From Pseudomonas sp. PDM14 (GTDB lineage Bacteria > Pseudomonadota > Gammaproteobacteria > Pseudomonadales > Pseudomonadaceae), in contig NZ_JACVAQ010000002.1 in NCBI RefSeq assembly GCF_014851905.1, positions 62,001-126,000 of the forward strand: 64,000 nucleotides of DNA. Direction: 5' to 3'. Made by a program: the position numbers and the translations under genes. Under the pieces are notes generated by a model. It saw only the letters and a list, made by a program, of their open reading frames with translations, had not been told where the DNA came from and did not search any database. This document shows positions 1 through 7,952 of the stretch, piece by piece; within the stretch, counting starts at the first letter, position 1; each line of letters starts with the position of its first letter.

Positions 1-380
1 TCGGCTTCGGCCTGACGTAGCTCCAGCAGTTCGGGCTGGCGTAGGCCGAAGCGCACCTGGTGCTCGGCGCGGCTGGTGATGATCGAGGTCATGAGTCGGT
101 CATAGGTGGCCCAGCTGGATACGGCGCCCAGGGCCAGCGCGCAGGCCATCATCAGCAGCGCGGCCAGGATTCGTCGCATGGTCAGCAGGCCGAGGGCCAA
201 GGGCCAGGCGATGTACTTGAACAGGTCCAGAACCACCGCCGCCGAGGCGAACAGGACGGCGAGCAGGGTGTTGTCGATGAGCGCGCTGATGGCCAGCGCC
301 ACGGACGTGGCGGTGACGCCTGCGAGCGTGGCGACCATGGCGAGCAATGCCCAGCGGTGGTGCTGATGAATGGGGTGCAT
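1..380 (-). CDS. Prophage membrane protein, 3' part outside window
   Basis: An open minus-strand frame starts at the ATG at 378-380 and runs off the left edge of the window without a stop (about 126 codons seen). The product begins MHPIHQHHRWALL and has three hydrophobic segments at about residues 11-33, 38-67 and 70-88, followed by a charged tail rich in Glu, Arg and Gln. An inner-membrane location is likely. The start is well supported: a strong Shine-Dalgarno AAGGAG lies 8 bases upstream, in a leader identical to those of two downstream-facing neighbours. I do not recognise the family. It lies in the accessory or replication end of the prophage. Confidence 0.6.
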   Translation of the reverse strand, partial: MHPIHQHHRWALLAMVATLAGVTATSVALAISALIDNTLLAVLFASAAVVLDLFKYIAWPLALGLLTMRRILAALLMMACALALGAVSSWATYDRLMTSIITSRAEHQVRFGLRQPELLELRQAEA

Positions 381-444
381 GGTGCTTCTCCTTGGGGGGC
401 GGCCCTGCCGAGTTGCCGCTCGGCGGGGCCTGCTGGTGCCGGCT

Positions 445-798
445 TCAGTTGGTGCGTGGGGCCCAGGCTGCTTTGAGTAGCGACCAGATGGCCTCGCCGT
501 TCTCTACGTACAGGTGCACCTCTTGCTCGGGGCGCCTGTCCATGCGCAGCAGCGCCATGCAGTCGTTCCAGAGAGCAGTGTCGAGCCCGCGCAGGTCGGT
601 GAGCGGGAAGGGAAACGCGGAGCCGTTGTAGAGGCTGAGCAGAAAGGTGCCGACGATGCGGCTTTGCCCGGTGCGGCGCTGGGCTACGGGGAGCAGGCGG
701 TTGAGCGCTTCAATGCCGGCAGCGCGCAGGTAAGGGCGCTCGGCTTCCTCCACCGCCAGGCGGTTGAGGTCGTCTTGCATGCGTGCGCTGAGGGCCAT
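445..798 (-). CDS. DUF7673-like small phage/plasmid protein
   Basis: The 117-residue product has the central motif LNRLLPVAQRRTGQSR followed by an F-L-L--LYN segment and DLRGLDTALWND. I recognise this pattern from a family of small proteins common on Pseudomonas phages and conjugative elements (DUF7673), whose function is unknown. It starts two bases after the stop of the upstream P-loop gene (801-1079), so the two are probably translated together. No signal peptide or membrane segment is visible. The family assignment rests on recalled motif similarity and was not searched. Confidence 0.65.
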   Translation of the reverse strand: MALSARMQDDLNRLAVEEAERPYLRAAGIEALNRLLPVAQRRTGQSRIVGTFLLSLYNGSAFPFPLTDLRGLDTALWNDCMALLRMDRRPEQEVHLYVENGEAIWSLLKAAWAPRTN

Positions 799-800
799 GA

Positions 801-1079
801 TCAGGACCCCGCTTGCGCAACGGCGTGGATGGTCAGGCTGTCGGGTAGCTCGGGCTGAAGCTTTTCCAGCTGGTGGATCTGCTCAGGGGAACAGTCGTCG
901 ATGAGCACGATCTTGTGGCCGCGATGCAGGCGGCCGCGGATCAGCAGGCCGAGGTCGAACTCGCTGAAATGGGGGGCAGCGATGATTACCGCTTCATCAT
1001 GGCCAGCCTCGGCGGCCAGTTGGCGCAGCCTTGTGGTTTTACCGGTGGCGCGTTCGCCGCGGATTACGTTGAGTTGCAT
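801..1079 (-). CDS. Small P-loop NTPase-like protein
   Basis: The 92-residue protein starts with a strand followed by a Walker A-type loop, GERATGKT (residues 8-15), and has a hydrophobic strand ending in two aspartates, IVLIDD (about residues 57-62), which looks like a Walker B. This is the minimal core of a P-loop ATPase with no room for an additional domain. It may be a cut-down AAA or DnaC/IstB-like protein acting with the primase-helicase encoded upstream, but that role is inference. The start ATG (1077-1079) is preceded by AAGGAG in the leader shared with the genes at 380 and 1273. Confidence 0.6.
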   Translation of the reverse strand: MQLNVIRGERATGKTTRLRQLAAEAGHDEAVIIAAPHFSEFDLGLLIRGRLHRGHKIVLIDDCSPEQIHQLEKLQPELPDSLTIHAVAQAGS

Positions 1080-1129
1080 GGTGCTTCTCCTTGGGGTGGT
1101 GCCCAGGCGTTGCCGCGCCTGGGTGGGGG

Positions 1130-1273
1130 TTAGCGGATGGCCGCGGCCAGCAGGGTTGGGGCGAAGTAGCCGGCGAGGGCCAGCAGGGCGATGGTCAGGC
1201 CGGTGACGACCAGGGTGCCGAGGGCTTCGCGCCGGCCGGCGGGGTAGAAGGTGTCGTTGTCGTCGGTTTGCAT
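1130..1273 (-). CDS. Small single-pass membrane protein
   Basis: This is a 47-residue protein starting MQTDDNDTFYPAGRREALG, with one hydrophobic segment (about residues 21-44, TLVVTGLTIALLALAGYF). The start at 1273 is chosen over an upstream ATG at 1336 because it has the same AAGGAG-containing leader as the genes at 380 and 1079, and because the longer frame overlaps the primase gene. It lies between the primase-helicase and the P-loop protein, in one apparent leftward operon. Function unknown. Confidence 0.55.
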   Translation of the reverse strand: MQTDDNDTFYPAGRREALGTLVVTGLTIALLALAGYFAPTLLAAAIR

Positions 1274-1314
1274 GGTGCTTCTCCTTGGGGTTGTGATCGG
1301 CGCGGGTTGCCGCC

Positions 1315-4116
1315 CTACGCCTTGAACACCCAGCACTTCACCGAAGGTGACTTGCTGACTGTGCTGTTGTGCCGCGTGGCCTGGTACGCGCGAACGGCGC
1401 TGTCGACGGTGCGGTTGGATTCGATGAACTTGCGGCTGCGCGATTCCTTGAGCAGGTCACGCAGCACGCTGACCTCGGCCAGCTTCTGGCGGTGCTCGGC
1501 GGCGCGCTCGGCGAACTCGTTGAGGTTGATGGCGATGAGGTCGGGCTTTTTGCTGTGGTTGACCACCGGGCCGTCGGCGTCCAGGCCTTCGAGGTAGTCG
1601 TACACCTCCCAGAATTCCGCCACGGCGGCGTGGTCGGCGCTGATGGAGCCCTGGCGCTCGATGGCCATGCGCACGATCTGGCGTTGGGTGGCGCTGACTT
1701 GTGCGTCGCTGAGCGGAACCATCAGGCGGATGCAGTCGAGCAGGGCGAGCATCTGCGCATGGTTCTTGCTGATGCGCTCTACGCGCAGGTAGCCGCGCAG
1801 GTCGTTGCCGCAGGCCTTGCAGGCGCTGCTGTCGACGTTGCCGGGGTACTCGGTGCCGCACTGAATGCAATGCGTGTGCAGGCGCCGCAGGCGGCTTTCG
1901 TGCTCGGGCATGCGCTGGGCGAACAGGTCCAGCACCGCGGATTCCTGGCGCACCGCCTTGAGCAGGAAGTGGCTGAGCTTGCGGCCGTCCAGGGCGTTGA
2001 GCTTGTCCGCCGCGGCGCGGCTTTCCGGGGTAACGGTGGGGCGCACGAAGTGCAGCTTGCAGATGCGCGTCATGATGGCCTCATGCGCTACCACGGCCGC
2101 GTTCTGGCTAATGGCAATGGTGCCGCGGAACGGTGGCTCGTAGGTTTCGTTGCCCGCCGTTTTCACGCCCTTGGTGGCCAGCGTACCGCCGCCGAAGAAG
2201 TCCTTCAGCTCGTCCCACTCGAAGGTTTTTGCATGGGCCTTGTCATCGCCGTGGCGGTCCGCCTCGAGGAACACCACCGGCATGCCCGACACCTGGCCCA
2301 TCAGGCGGCTGCGGCCGGCCTTGGTGGACTTCATCGGGTCGAAGCCCTCGTAGCCCTCGCGGCCGAGCAGCTTCCACAGCAGGTTGAGCAGGGTGGTTTT
2401 GCCGGCTCCGGCCTCGCCGGTGGCCTCCAGGAAGGGGAAGGACTGGAAGCGGGCGCGGATCTGCTCGCAGAACAGCGAGCCGAACCAGAACACCAGCGCC
2501 ACCACGCCCTGGGCGCCGAAGCACGTCCAGAGCAGCGGCAGCCAGTCGTCGCTGTATTCCTTTACGTCACGCTGCAGGCGGATGGTTACGCCCTTCTGCA
2601 GGCTTTTGAGGCGCAGTTTGCCGAACTCGAAGTAGTCCTCTTCGTTGACCTCGCTCACCGCGCCGGCGCGGATGGCCACGTCGCCGTAGACGTAGCAGCC
2701 GTATTCCTTGCTGTAGCCCACGTAGTCGATGGTTTCGACCGTCTTGATGCCGTAGAGCTGGTCCTTGAGGATTTTGTCGAGCTGCTGGCCGCTGCCGGTG
2801 AACACGGCGCCGGCGGCCATGCCGAGCATGCGTTTCTTGAACTCGCTCGCCGCGGCCACCTGGCCACCGGTGAAGGTGTTCTTCACCGACATGCCGTCGT
2901 GGGGGAAGTCGACACGGAAGTAGTACCAGGACTCGTCCGTCACCTCGTTTCGCTGGAAGTACAGGGCCTCGGGGTAGCAGTTGGCGATTTCCACCACGCA
3001 GCCCGACATGCGCAACGCCTTCTCGCGCATGGCGCGCTTGTCGAGCAGCTTCTCTTCCTGCTGGTCGCTGGACTCCAGGGCCTGCACGGCCTTGTTGAAT
3101 TTCTCGATGTCGAGCTTCCACCAGTACAGGCGGCTGTCGAAGCCGAAGTGGAACTCTTCCCGCTCGCGCCATTGGTACATGAGCAGGGCTTTTTCCGAGG
3201 CGCTTTCGGCGATGAGCAGGGCGCCGTGGTGGCGGGCCTCGCGTAGGTCGGCGTCGATGCGGTCTGCGCGCTTGTCCTCGTCGAGGAACTGCCAGCGCTG
3301 GTGCAGATCGTTCCAATCGACCTTGCGGCCGTCGCGCTGGGGGATCTGCGCCACCTCGCAGAAGTAGCCGAGCTCGCGGGCCTGGCGCACCCAGCGGCGG
3401 GTGTACTTGTGCGCGCCGGGCTCGTTGTCCAGTGCCCACACCAGGCGGGGCAACTTGCCGCCGCGCTGGCGGGCCAGCTCGCGCAAGGATTCCTCGGGGA
3501 AGGCGTTGGAACTCATCGCCGATACGGCGGTGATGTCGTGGTGCATCAGGGCGATGGCGTCGAAGATGCCCTCGACAATCCACACCTCCTTGGCCGCTAG
3601 CAGATCCTGCCCCTTCGGGCTCCACCACACACCGCGGTAGCTGGCGCCTGGCTGGAAGCGCGCCTTTTGCTTGCCGAAGCGGTGGGGGCGGTCGATCAGG
3701 CGTTCCCAGTACCCGCCCTTGGCCAGCGGGAAGCGCACCGTGGCGCTGCCGATGTTCAGGTCGCGGGAAAAGTAGTTCTCCTGGGTGTATTCGCCCTCCA
3801 GCAGTTCCAGGCGGAAGCCGCGGGCGAATTCCAGGTAGGCACGGGCGCTGGCGTTGGGTTGCTGCTCGGTGGCCGGTGCGCGGTCGCTCCAGTCGTCGAA
3901 CAGGTCGTCGTACAGCTCTTTCACGTGCCAGTTCTTGCCGCATTTGCTCTCGCGGCCGCAGCGTATGACCCAGGGCTTTTTGTGGCTGGTGAACAGCTCT
4001 TTCTTGTTGCAGCTCGGGCACACACCGCCGCGCATGTAATCGGTGCCGGTGCGGTGCTTGAGGCCGTAGTCGAACTCCAGGCGCTGGAGCACGTCGGAGC
4101 GGAGTTGGTCGTGCAT
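1315..4116 (-). CDS. Toprim-domain DNA primase-helicase, prophage replication protein
   Basis: The 933-residue protein combines an N-terminal zinc-binding region (C33-x2-C36 ... C53-x5-C59), a Toprim-like segment (VEG at about 181-183 and the acidic ALDNEPG motif near 228-234), and a C-terminal P-loop ATPase with Walker A GEAGAGKTT at about 567-575. A second four-cysteine cluster (C-x2-C ... C-x2-C) lies near residue 740. This resembles the bifunctional primase-helicases that start replication in satellite P4 and many Pseudomonas prophages, where it takes the place of the rolling-circle A protein of P2. It would act in the cytoplasm at the phage origin. No origin was identified. The gene is intact and lies downstream of the Ogr-type regulator gene. 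Confidence 0.8.
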   Translation of the reverse strand: MHDQLRSDVLQRLEFDYGLKHRTGTDYMRGGVCPSCNKKELFTSHKKPWVIRCGRESKCGKNWHVKELYDDLFDDWSDRAPATEQQPNASARAYLEFARGFRLELLEGEYTQENYFSRDLNIGSATVRFPLAKGGYWERLIDRPHRFGKQKARFQPGASYRGVWWSPKGQDLLAAKEVWIVEGIFDAIALMHHDITAVSAMSSNAFPEESLRELARQRGGKLPRLVWALDNEPGAHKYTRRWVRQARELGYFCEVAQIPQRDGRKVDWNDLHQRWQFLDEDKRADRIDADLREARHHGALLIAESASEKALLMYQWREREEFHFGFDSRLYWWKLDIEKFNKAVQALESSDQQEEKLLDKRAMREKALRMSGCVVEIANCYPEALYFQRNEVTDESWYYFRVDFPHDGMSVKNTFTGGQVAAASEFKKRMLGMAAGAVFTGSGQQLDKILKDQLYGIKTVETIDYVGYSKEYGCYVYGDVAIRAGAVSEVNEEDYFEFGKLRLKSLQKGVTIRLQRDVKEYSDDWLPLLWTCFGAQGVVALVFWFGSLFCEQIRARFQSFPFLEATGEAGAGKTTLLNLLWKLLGREGYEGFDPMKSTKAGRSRLMGQVSGMPVVFLEADRHGDDKAHAKTFEWDELKDFFGGGTLATKGVKTAGNETYEPPFRGTIAISQNAAVVAHEAIMTRICKLHFVRPTVTPESRAAADKLNALDGRKLSHFLLKAVRQESAVLDLFAQRMPEHESRLRRLHTHCIQCGTEYPGNVDSSACKACGNDLRGYLRVERISKNHAQMLALLDCIRLMVPLSDAQVSATQRQIVRMAIERQGSISADHAAVAEFWEVYDYLEGLDADGPVVNHSKKPDLIAINLNEFAERAAEHRQKLAEVSVLRDLLKESRSRKFIESNRTVDSAVRAYQATRHNSTVSKSPSVKCWVFKA

Positions 4117-4124
4117 GGTTGGCC

Positions 4125-4358
4125 TTACTGAGCTTGGGTGAGGGCGGCGCGCAGTGCGCCGATGGTGCGTTTGTGGCCAGCCAGCGCGGGGTAGTCCGCG
4201 AGGATGGCCTTGCTGCGCAGGCCGGCCGGGGTGTAGCGGTAGCGGTCTGCGTACCAGTGCTCGTTGAACGCCATGCGCAGGCGCTGGCGCTCGTCCTCGA
4301 GCAGCGCCTGGGCCTGCTCCTGGGTGAGTTGCAAGCGGATTTCCAAGGCCTTGGTCAT
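4125..4358 (-). CDS. Small hypothetical prophage protein
   Basis: A 77-residue, mostly helical, charged protein starting MTKALEIRLQLTQEQAQ. It contains an Arg/Tyr-rich middle (HWYADRYRY) and no cysteines or membrane segments. It sits 8 bases upstream of the primase-helicase start in the same leftward operon. I do not recognise the family. Confidence 0.55.
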   Translation of the reverse strand: MTKALEIRLQLTQEQAQALLEDERQRLRMAFNEHWYADRYRYTPAGLRSKAILADYPALAGHKRTIGALRAALTQAQ

Positions 4359-4424
4359 GGGTGTTCTCCGGGCGCTGGGCGCAACTTGCCCAAACCCACT
4401 GCGTGGGAAGGGTGTGGGATTCGG

Positions 4425-4778
4425 TTAGGGGGCGGCCGGAGCGGCCAGGAAACGGTGCGGCAGAATGCGCCTGGCAACGAGCACCAGGTCGCGGTGCTGG
4501 CCTTGTTCCCAGCGCGCCAGCACGGCCACGTCGGGCTGGGTGGCCAAGTCGATGCCGATGACCGTGGGGCTCAGCTCGCTGAGGGCCAGCTGGGCCAGGC
4601 GCGGGGCCATGAACAGGGGCACGTCGAGCGACTTGACCAAGTAGCTAGTGGCGCGATCGAGCAGGGCGGCCTCGTTGCTCAGGTGTTCCGCCTGGTGGCG
4701 TTCCATGAAGCACAGGGCGGCACGCTGCATGCTGGCGCGGTATTCCTTGGCAGGGTCGAGCAGAGCGGTGGTATTCAT
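4425..4778 (-). CDS. Hypothetical prophage protein
   Basis: A 117-residue protein starting MNTTALLDPAKEYRAS. The ATG at 4776-4778 overlaps the stop of the Ogr-like gene by four bases (ATGA), which supports this start over the longer frame reading upstream to 5072. The sequence is helical with no recognised motif. Its position between the late activator and the replication gene suggests a replication or regulatory helper, but nothing in the sequence proves it. Confidence 0.55.
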   Translation of the reverse strand: MNTTALLDPAKEYRASMQRAALCFMERHQAEHLSNEAALLDRATSYLVKSLDVPLFMAPRLAQLALSELSPTVIGIDLATQPDVAVLARWEQGQHRDLVLVARRILPHRFLAAPAAP

Positions 4779-5068
4779 GCGTGTGCCTCCAGCAGTTGGT
4801 CCAGCAGGTCCGGTTGTTCGCCTTCTGTTGCCAGGCGCAGGGCGCGCATCCGCTCCAGCGCCGGGGCGAGCGGCAGCACCATCAGCGGTTTTTCCATGCC
4901 GGATGGGCTGAGCTGGAAGTCGATAGTTACCGAGCCGCTGAACGTGGCGCCGCAGGCCAGGTTCTGGCACTGGTAGTACGTGGAGCGGAAACAGGGCGTT
5001 TGCCCCTCGGACGTTCGGATACGCATGCGCCCATTGCATGCTGGGCACACCAGTTTGTAGGTGCTCAT
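4775..5068 (-). CDS. ogr: Ogr/Delta-type zinc-finger late transcription activator
   Basis: The 97-residue protein has the signature of the P2 Ogr / P4 Delta family: an N-terminal C-P-x-C (residues 9 and 12), about 20 residues rich in Arg and Ser/Thr, then C-x4-C (QCQNLACGATF). The conserved FSGSVTIDFQLSPSG block after the finger is also typical. Family members bind upstream of late promoters and recruit RNA polymerase through its alpha subunit. Candidate binding sites (TGT-N13-ACA) lie before the FI, V and O/P operons of this prophage. The protein is longer than the 72 residues of P2 Ogr, with an extra acidic C-terminus. Confidence 0.82.
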   Translation of the reverse strand: MSTYKLVCPACNGRMRIRTSEGQTPCFRSTYYQCQNLACGATFSGSVTIDFQLSPSGMEKPLMVLPLAPALERMRALRLATEGEQPDLLDQLLEAHA

Positions 5069-5132
5069 TCAATCTCCCCGGCCGCTAGTCGCAGCCATGG
5101 CCGTAGCCAAAAAGTGTTGGCGCTTCGTGCGC

Positions 5133-5651
5133 TTACTGCTGGTCCTGGGGCCTGCCCGGATTTTTCCGGTGCAGGGTGATCACGGCGCCGACTTCGGCGT
5201 GTATGGCAGCCACATGGACGCGGTGCGCGGCGACGATATCGGCGAGTTCGCCCTCGTCGAGCCGGCCGTCTTCCAGGGCCTTGATGATGATCTGGTCGAC
5301 CTTGCCCTCGGCCACGTCGGCGGCCAGGGAGCGGGTGTAGAGGTCGAGGTTGTCGAGGTCCGTGGCGGCTGGCATCGGTACGAACACGCCGCCGTAAAGC
5401 CCGGTGAGGTAGTCGACGAGGAAGCTGGTGCCACTCACCAGCTCCAGCTGGCGCACCTGGGCGTCGCTGAGCGGCTTGTGGCCGGGGTTCTCGTACACCT
5501 GGTTGTCGAGCTTCTTGAGGTCGATGCCCAGGCACGCGGCGGCACAGTCCCGGCCACCGGGGAAGGCACCCACCACGGCCATGACCACCTTGCGGCGGCT
5601 GTCGAGAATCGGCCGCCGGTTCTTCTCGTTTGTTTGGGAAGGGCTGCGCAT
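5133..5651 (-). CDS. YmfL-like / CII-type phage regulator
   Basis: The 172-residue product (start MRSPSQTNEKNRRP, ATG at 5649-5651) has an N-terminal helix-turn-helix-like stretch, CAAACLGIDLKKLDNQVYENPG, near residues 36-57, followed by a helical C-terminus. The pattern matches YmfL-family regulators found next to Cro-like proteins in lambdoid and P2-like Pseudomonas prophages, thought to play a CII-like role. The start overlaps the stop of the upstream gp16-like gene, so the two are co-translated on the leftward early transcript. Confidence 0.68.
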   Translation of the reverse strand: MRSPSQTNEKNRRPILDSRRKVVMAVVGAFPGGRDCAAACLGIDLKKLDNQVYENPGHKPLSDAQVRQLELVSGTSFLVDYLTGLYGGVFVPMPAATDLDNLDLYTRSLAADVAEGKVDQIIIKALEDGRLDEGELADIVAAHRVHVAAIHAEVGAVITLHRKNPGRPQDQQ

Positions 5652-5863
5652 TACTGTGCGACCTCGCCGGGCTTGATGCCGAGCAGCACTGCGGCGCGGT
5701 GGGACTCGCCGCGCAGGCACTTCTTCTGGCGATTGAGCACCGCGTACACGGTAGAGGGAGTCAGCTCGTTCTGTTCCGCCCACTCTTTGGCGGACAGGCC
5801 GAGTGCTGAAAGGCGGTCACGCGCTGCCGAGCACGCTTGCTCGGTTGGGTATCCGTTGGGCAT
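5651..5863 (-). CDS. BcepMu gp16-like DNA-binding protein (Cro-like)
   Basis: The 70-residue protein carries a helix-turn-helix region, AKEWAEQNELTPSTVYAVLN, and the conserved tail RGESHRAAVLLGIKPG. This combination is characteristic of the small phage-associated DNA-binding family named after BcepMu gp16. It is the first gene transcribed away from the divergent CI-like repressor, the position of Cro or Cox in related phages. It probably controls the lysis-lysogeny switch by binding the 84-bp divergent region (5864-5947). Confidence 0.72.
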   Translation of the reverse strand: MPNGYPTEQACSAARDRLSALGLSAKEWAEQNELTPSTVYAVLNRQKKCLRGESHRAAVLLGIKPGEVAQ

Positions 5864-5947
5864 AGTTCAAATTCGTGTGATTTCGTGTGGTGTGCGGCGA
5901 TATTGGTTCAGATAAATGAACCTGTCAACGCCTAAGGTGCAAAAAAT
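5864..5947. promoter_or_regulatory. Immunity-switch divergent promoter region with operator-like repeats
   Basis: The 84 bases between the divergent Cro-like and CI-like genes hold a perfect inverted repeat GTTCA-N6-TGAAC at 5906-5921 and a tandem TTCGTGTG repeat at about 5873-5888. These are the expected ingredients of a repressor operator and its early promoters. Assignment is by position and symmetry only. Confidence 0.5.
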
Positions 5948-6286
5948 ATGACCATCGGCGAACGGCTGAAGGAAGAAAGGTCGCGCCTGGGGTTCAGCCA
6001 GACCGATTTGGGTGCTGCAGGCGGGGTGGGGAAAACCACTCAGATCAATTACGAGAAAGGCAACGGAAGCCCCGACGCCTTTTACTTGGCTGCGGTCGCT
6101 CGGCTTGGTGTGGATGTGCTTTACGTAGTCACCGGCGAGCGGAGGCCCGTAGCTGCCGAGAGCTTCACTGCATCGGAAGCTGCGCTGGTCGACCACTATC
6201 GAAAATTGCCGGCCGAGGAACAGGCTGGAGTGATGCGAACCACGTCGGCGCTGGCCGCCACGATTGGGATGTCGTTTCCGGATTAA
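5948..6286 (+). CDS. CI-like phage repressor, XRE family
   Basis: The 112-residue protein opens with an XRE helix-turn-helix domain (IGERLKEERSRLGFSQTDL ... NYEKGNGSPDAFYLAAVARLGVDVLYVVTGE, residues 3-60). The C-terminus is short and helical and has no S24 autoprotease domain, so RecA-dependent self-cleavage is not expected. It is transcribed opposite to the early operon, as prophage repressors are, and would maintain lysogeny by binding the adjacent operator. Without its own cleavage site, induction would need an antirepressor or a Cro/Cox-type switch. Confidence 0.78.
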   Translation: MTIGERLKEERSRLGFSQTDLGAAGGVGKTTQINYEKGNGSPDAFYLAAVARLGVDVLYVVTGERRPVAAESFTASEAALVDHYRKLPAEEQAGVMRTTSALAATIGMSFPD

Positions 6287-6383
6287 AGCGTTGTATCAGG
6301 GCGGCAGCAGATCGCCCGATTGCTTTGCGTTCGCTGGCCATGGGGGCCGGCGTTTCATTGGATGAATCAAAGGGGAGAATTCC

Positions 6384-6896
6384 ATGGCTCTTACTGCCTG
6401 CAAGTCCTGCAAACACCAAGTCGATACCTCAGCTAAAACCTGCCCAAATTGTGGCGTTGCCAACCCCGGAGTCACGTTCGGGCAGCAGTTCGCCGGCGTG
6501 GCGATCCTGCTGGTGATTATCGCGGTCGTCGTCTCCATGTGCAGCGGCGATGACGATGAAAAAAAGACCGCCGCGCCGCCCAAGATTGACGACGCCACTT
6601 GCATGAAGAGCCTGAGCTGCTGGGGCGACAGGCACCTGGTTTCTGCCAGCGTCTACTGCAAGGACCACGTAGAGAAACTCGGGAAGTTCAGCGCTCGCTG
6701 GACTGACGGAACCTTCGAAACCAAATTCAGCCACTTCCGCTGGGCCAATGAAGCACAGGGAATAGTTACTTTCATTGGGGACAAAATCGAATTTCAGAAT
6801 GGGTTTGGCGCATTCCAAAAACACATTTATGAGTGCGATTTTAATCCGACTACTAACGCAATTTTGGATGTGAGAGCGCGTCCAGGTCAACTCTAA
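6384..6896 (+). CDS. Zinc-ribbon, membrane-anchored accessory protein
   Basis: The 170-residue protein starts with a zinc ribbon (C6-x2-C9 ... C20-x2-C23, the CKSC/CPNC pair), followed at once by a strongly hydrophobic segment (about residues 36-54) and a periplasmic or cytoplasmic domain of about 110 residues with four cysteines. Zinc-ribbon plus one membrane helix is a common layout among uncharacterised bacterial membrane proteins. It lies just after the repressor, in the same direction, so it is probably expressed in the lysogen. GC content falls along the gene. Superinfection exclusion is plausible but unproven. Confidence 0.6.
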   Translation: MALTACKSCKHQVDTSAKTCPNCGVANPGVTFGQQFAGVAILLVIIAVVVSMCSGDDDEKKTAAPPKIDDATCMKSLSCWGDRHLVSASVYCKDHVEKLGKFSARWTDGTFETKFSHFRWANEAQGIVTFIGDKIEFQNGFGAFQKHIYECDFNPTTNAILDVRARPGQL

Positions 6897-6919
6897 AATT
6901 ATAAGAAGAGAGTTCTCCC

Positions 6920-7951
6920 ATGTTCAGTATGATCGACTCGGTAAAAAGTAGTGTGAGCGAACGGTTTAGTAGCCCTCTTACAGGGTCATTTATAGTTTCA
7001 TGGCTTCTGTGGAACTATAAATTCATTTTCGTTATGTTCTCGGATATGAAGATTCACGTAAAATTCTCTTACATCCAGAATCATATTTGGACAACGCCTC
7101 TGGATATCGGCGTGCTCTGCTTTCTAGGTCCAATTGGTACTGCCTTGCTCTATTTGTATCTTTACCCAATTCCTGCAAAGAGAGTCCATAAATATTGGCT
7201 GCGCGAGCAGAACGAGTTGAGAAAGCAGCGGCAAGAGGCTGATGAAGTCTCCCCTCATACTCATCTAGAGTGGGTCCGCGTTCGGAAAGAGCTAAAAGTC
7301 CAAGTTGCCGAGCTACAAACAGACTTGGACTCTCGCGATGATATTATTGACACGCTTAGGGCCGATGTCGATAAACTTCAGCGGCAGCTTTTGGATAGTC
7401 AGGAATCAGTAAGAGAACGTGATGTTTCGCTTGATCTCATAGCAAAAGATGCTACTGAAAATAAGAAGGTCATCAATAGGCTTAGGGGTTCAAATGAGCA
7501 GATTCTACAAAATAATTCCTCTCTTGCAGACGAGACTGCGAGGCTGAAAGATGAACTTGACATTGCTGAGCAGAAAATTACGTCCTTGACTGAGGCTAAG
7601 CTAAAAGCTGAAAAATTTGCTGAGTCGTTAATGAGTCATCGCTCCAAGAAAGCTTCTTCGCAGTCGCATTTACCTATTTCAGATCAAGCTAAAGCGGCAG
7701 CTGAACTAGCTAAATTCTCCTCGCATACTTCAGCTTTGCTTGCTGAATTAAAGCAGCAAGAGCTAGAAGCAAAAAAGCAGATGGAGATTGTGGCAAATGA
7801 ACAACGGTTTGATCGGCAGCGGTATTTAAAGGAGGTAGGGCTGGCACATCCCGGAACTTCTATTGCTGCGCTTGAGCGTGCTAGAACTGATTTTGAAACT
7901 TCACGACTCGAAGCTAATAAATTTTCTGAGAGAAAACCAACTGACGAGTAA
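6920..7951 (+). CDS. Membrane-anchored coiled-coil protein, lysogenic accessory gene
   Basis: The 343-residue product has two hydrophobic segments near the N-terminus (about residues 22-42 and 62-88) framed by the motif SSPLTGSFIVSWLLWNYKF. A long, charged coiled coil of about 200 residues follows (from about residue 110), rich in Glu, Lys, Leu and Gln, then a short tail. The gene is clearly poorer in GC than its surroundings, which suggests recent acquisition as a moron. It follows the zinc-ribbon gene by 23 bases with a Shine-Dalgarno AGAAGAGAG, and both are co-directional with the repressor. Function unknown; phage exclusion or defence is a reasonable hypothesis. Confidence 0.62.
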   Translation: MFSMIDSVKSSVSERFSSPLTGSFIVSWLLWNYKFIFVMFSDMKIHVKFSYIQNHIWTTPLDIGVLCFLGPIGTALLYLYLYPIPAKRVHKYWLREQNELRKQRQEADEVSPHTHLEWVRVRKELKVQVAELQTDLDSRDDIIDTLRADVDKLQRQLLDSQESVRERDVSLDLIAKDATENKKVINRLRGSNEQILQNNSSLADETARLKDELDIAEQKITSLTEAKLKAEKFAESLMSHRSKKASSQSHLPISDQAKAAAELAKFSSHTSALLAELKQQELEAKKQMEIVANEQRFDRQRYLKEVGLAHPGTSIAALERARTDFETSRLEANKFSERKPTDE

Positions 7952-7952
7952 A

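Noticed and set aside
1369..3246. Open frame of 625 codons antisense to the primase-helicase
   Set aside because: The opposite strand carries zinc-finger, Toprim and Walker motifs; the antisense frame has no ribosome site and a low-complexity Ala/Val/Leu/His composition.
1..4116. Integrase gene within the window
   Set aside because: No tyrosine or serine recombinase motif was found; the left end with the expected integrase lies outside position 1.
5061..5915. Open frame of 284 codons opposite the YmfL-like and gp16-like genes
   Set aside because: It is antisense to two regulators with clear family patterns and runs through the divergent operator region.
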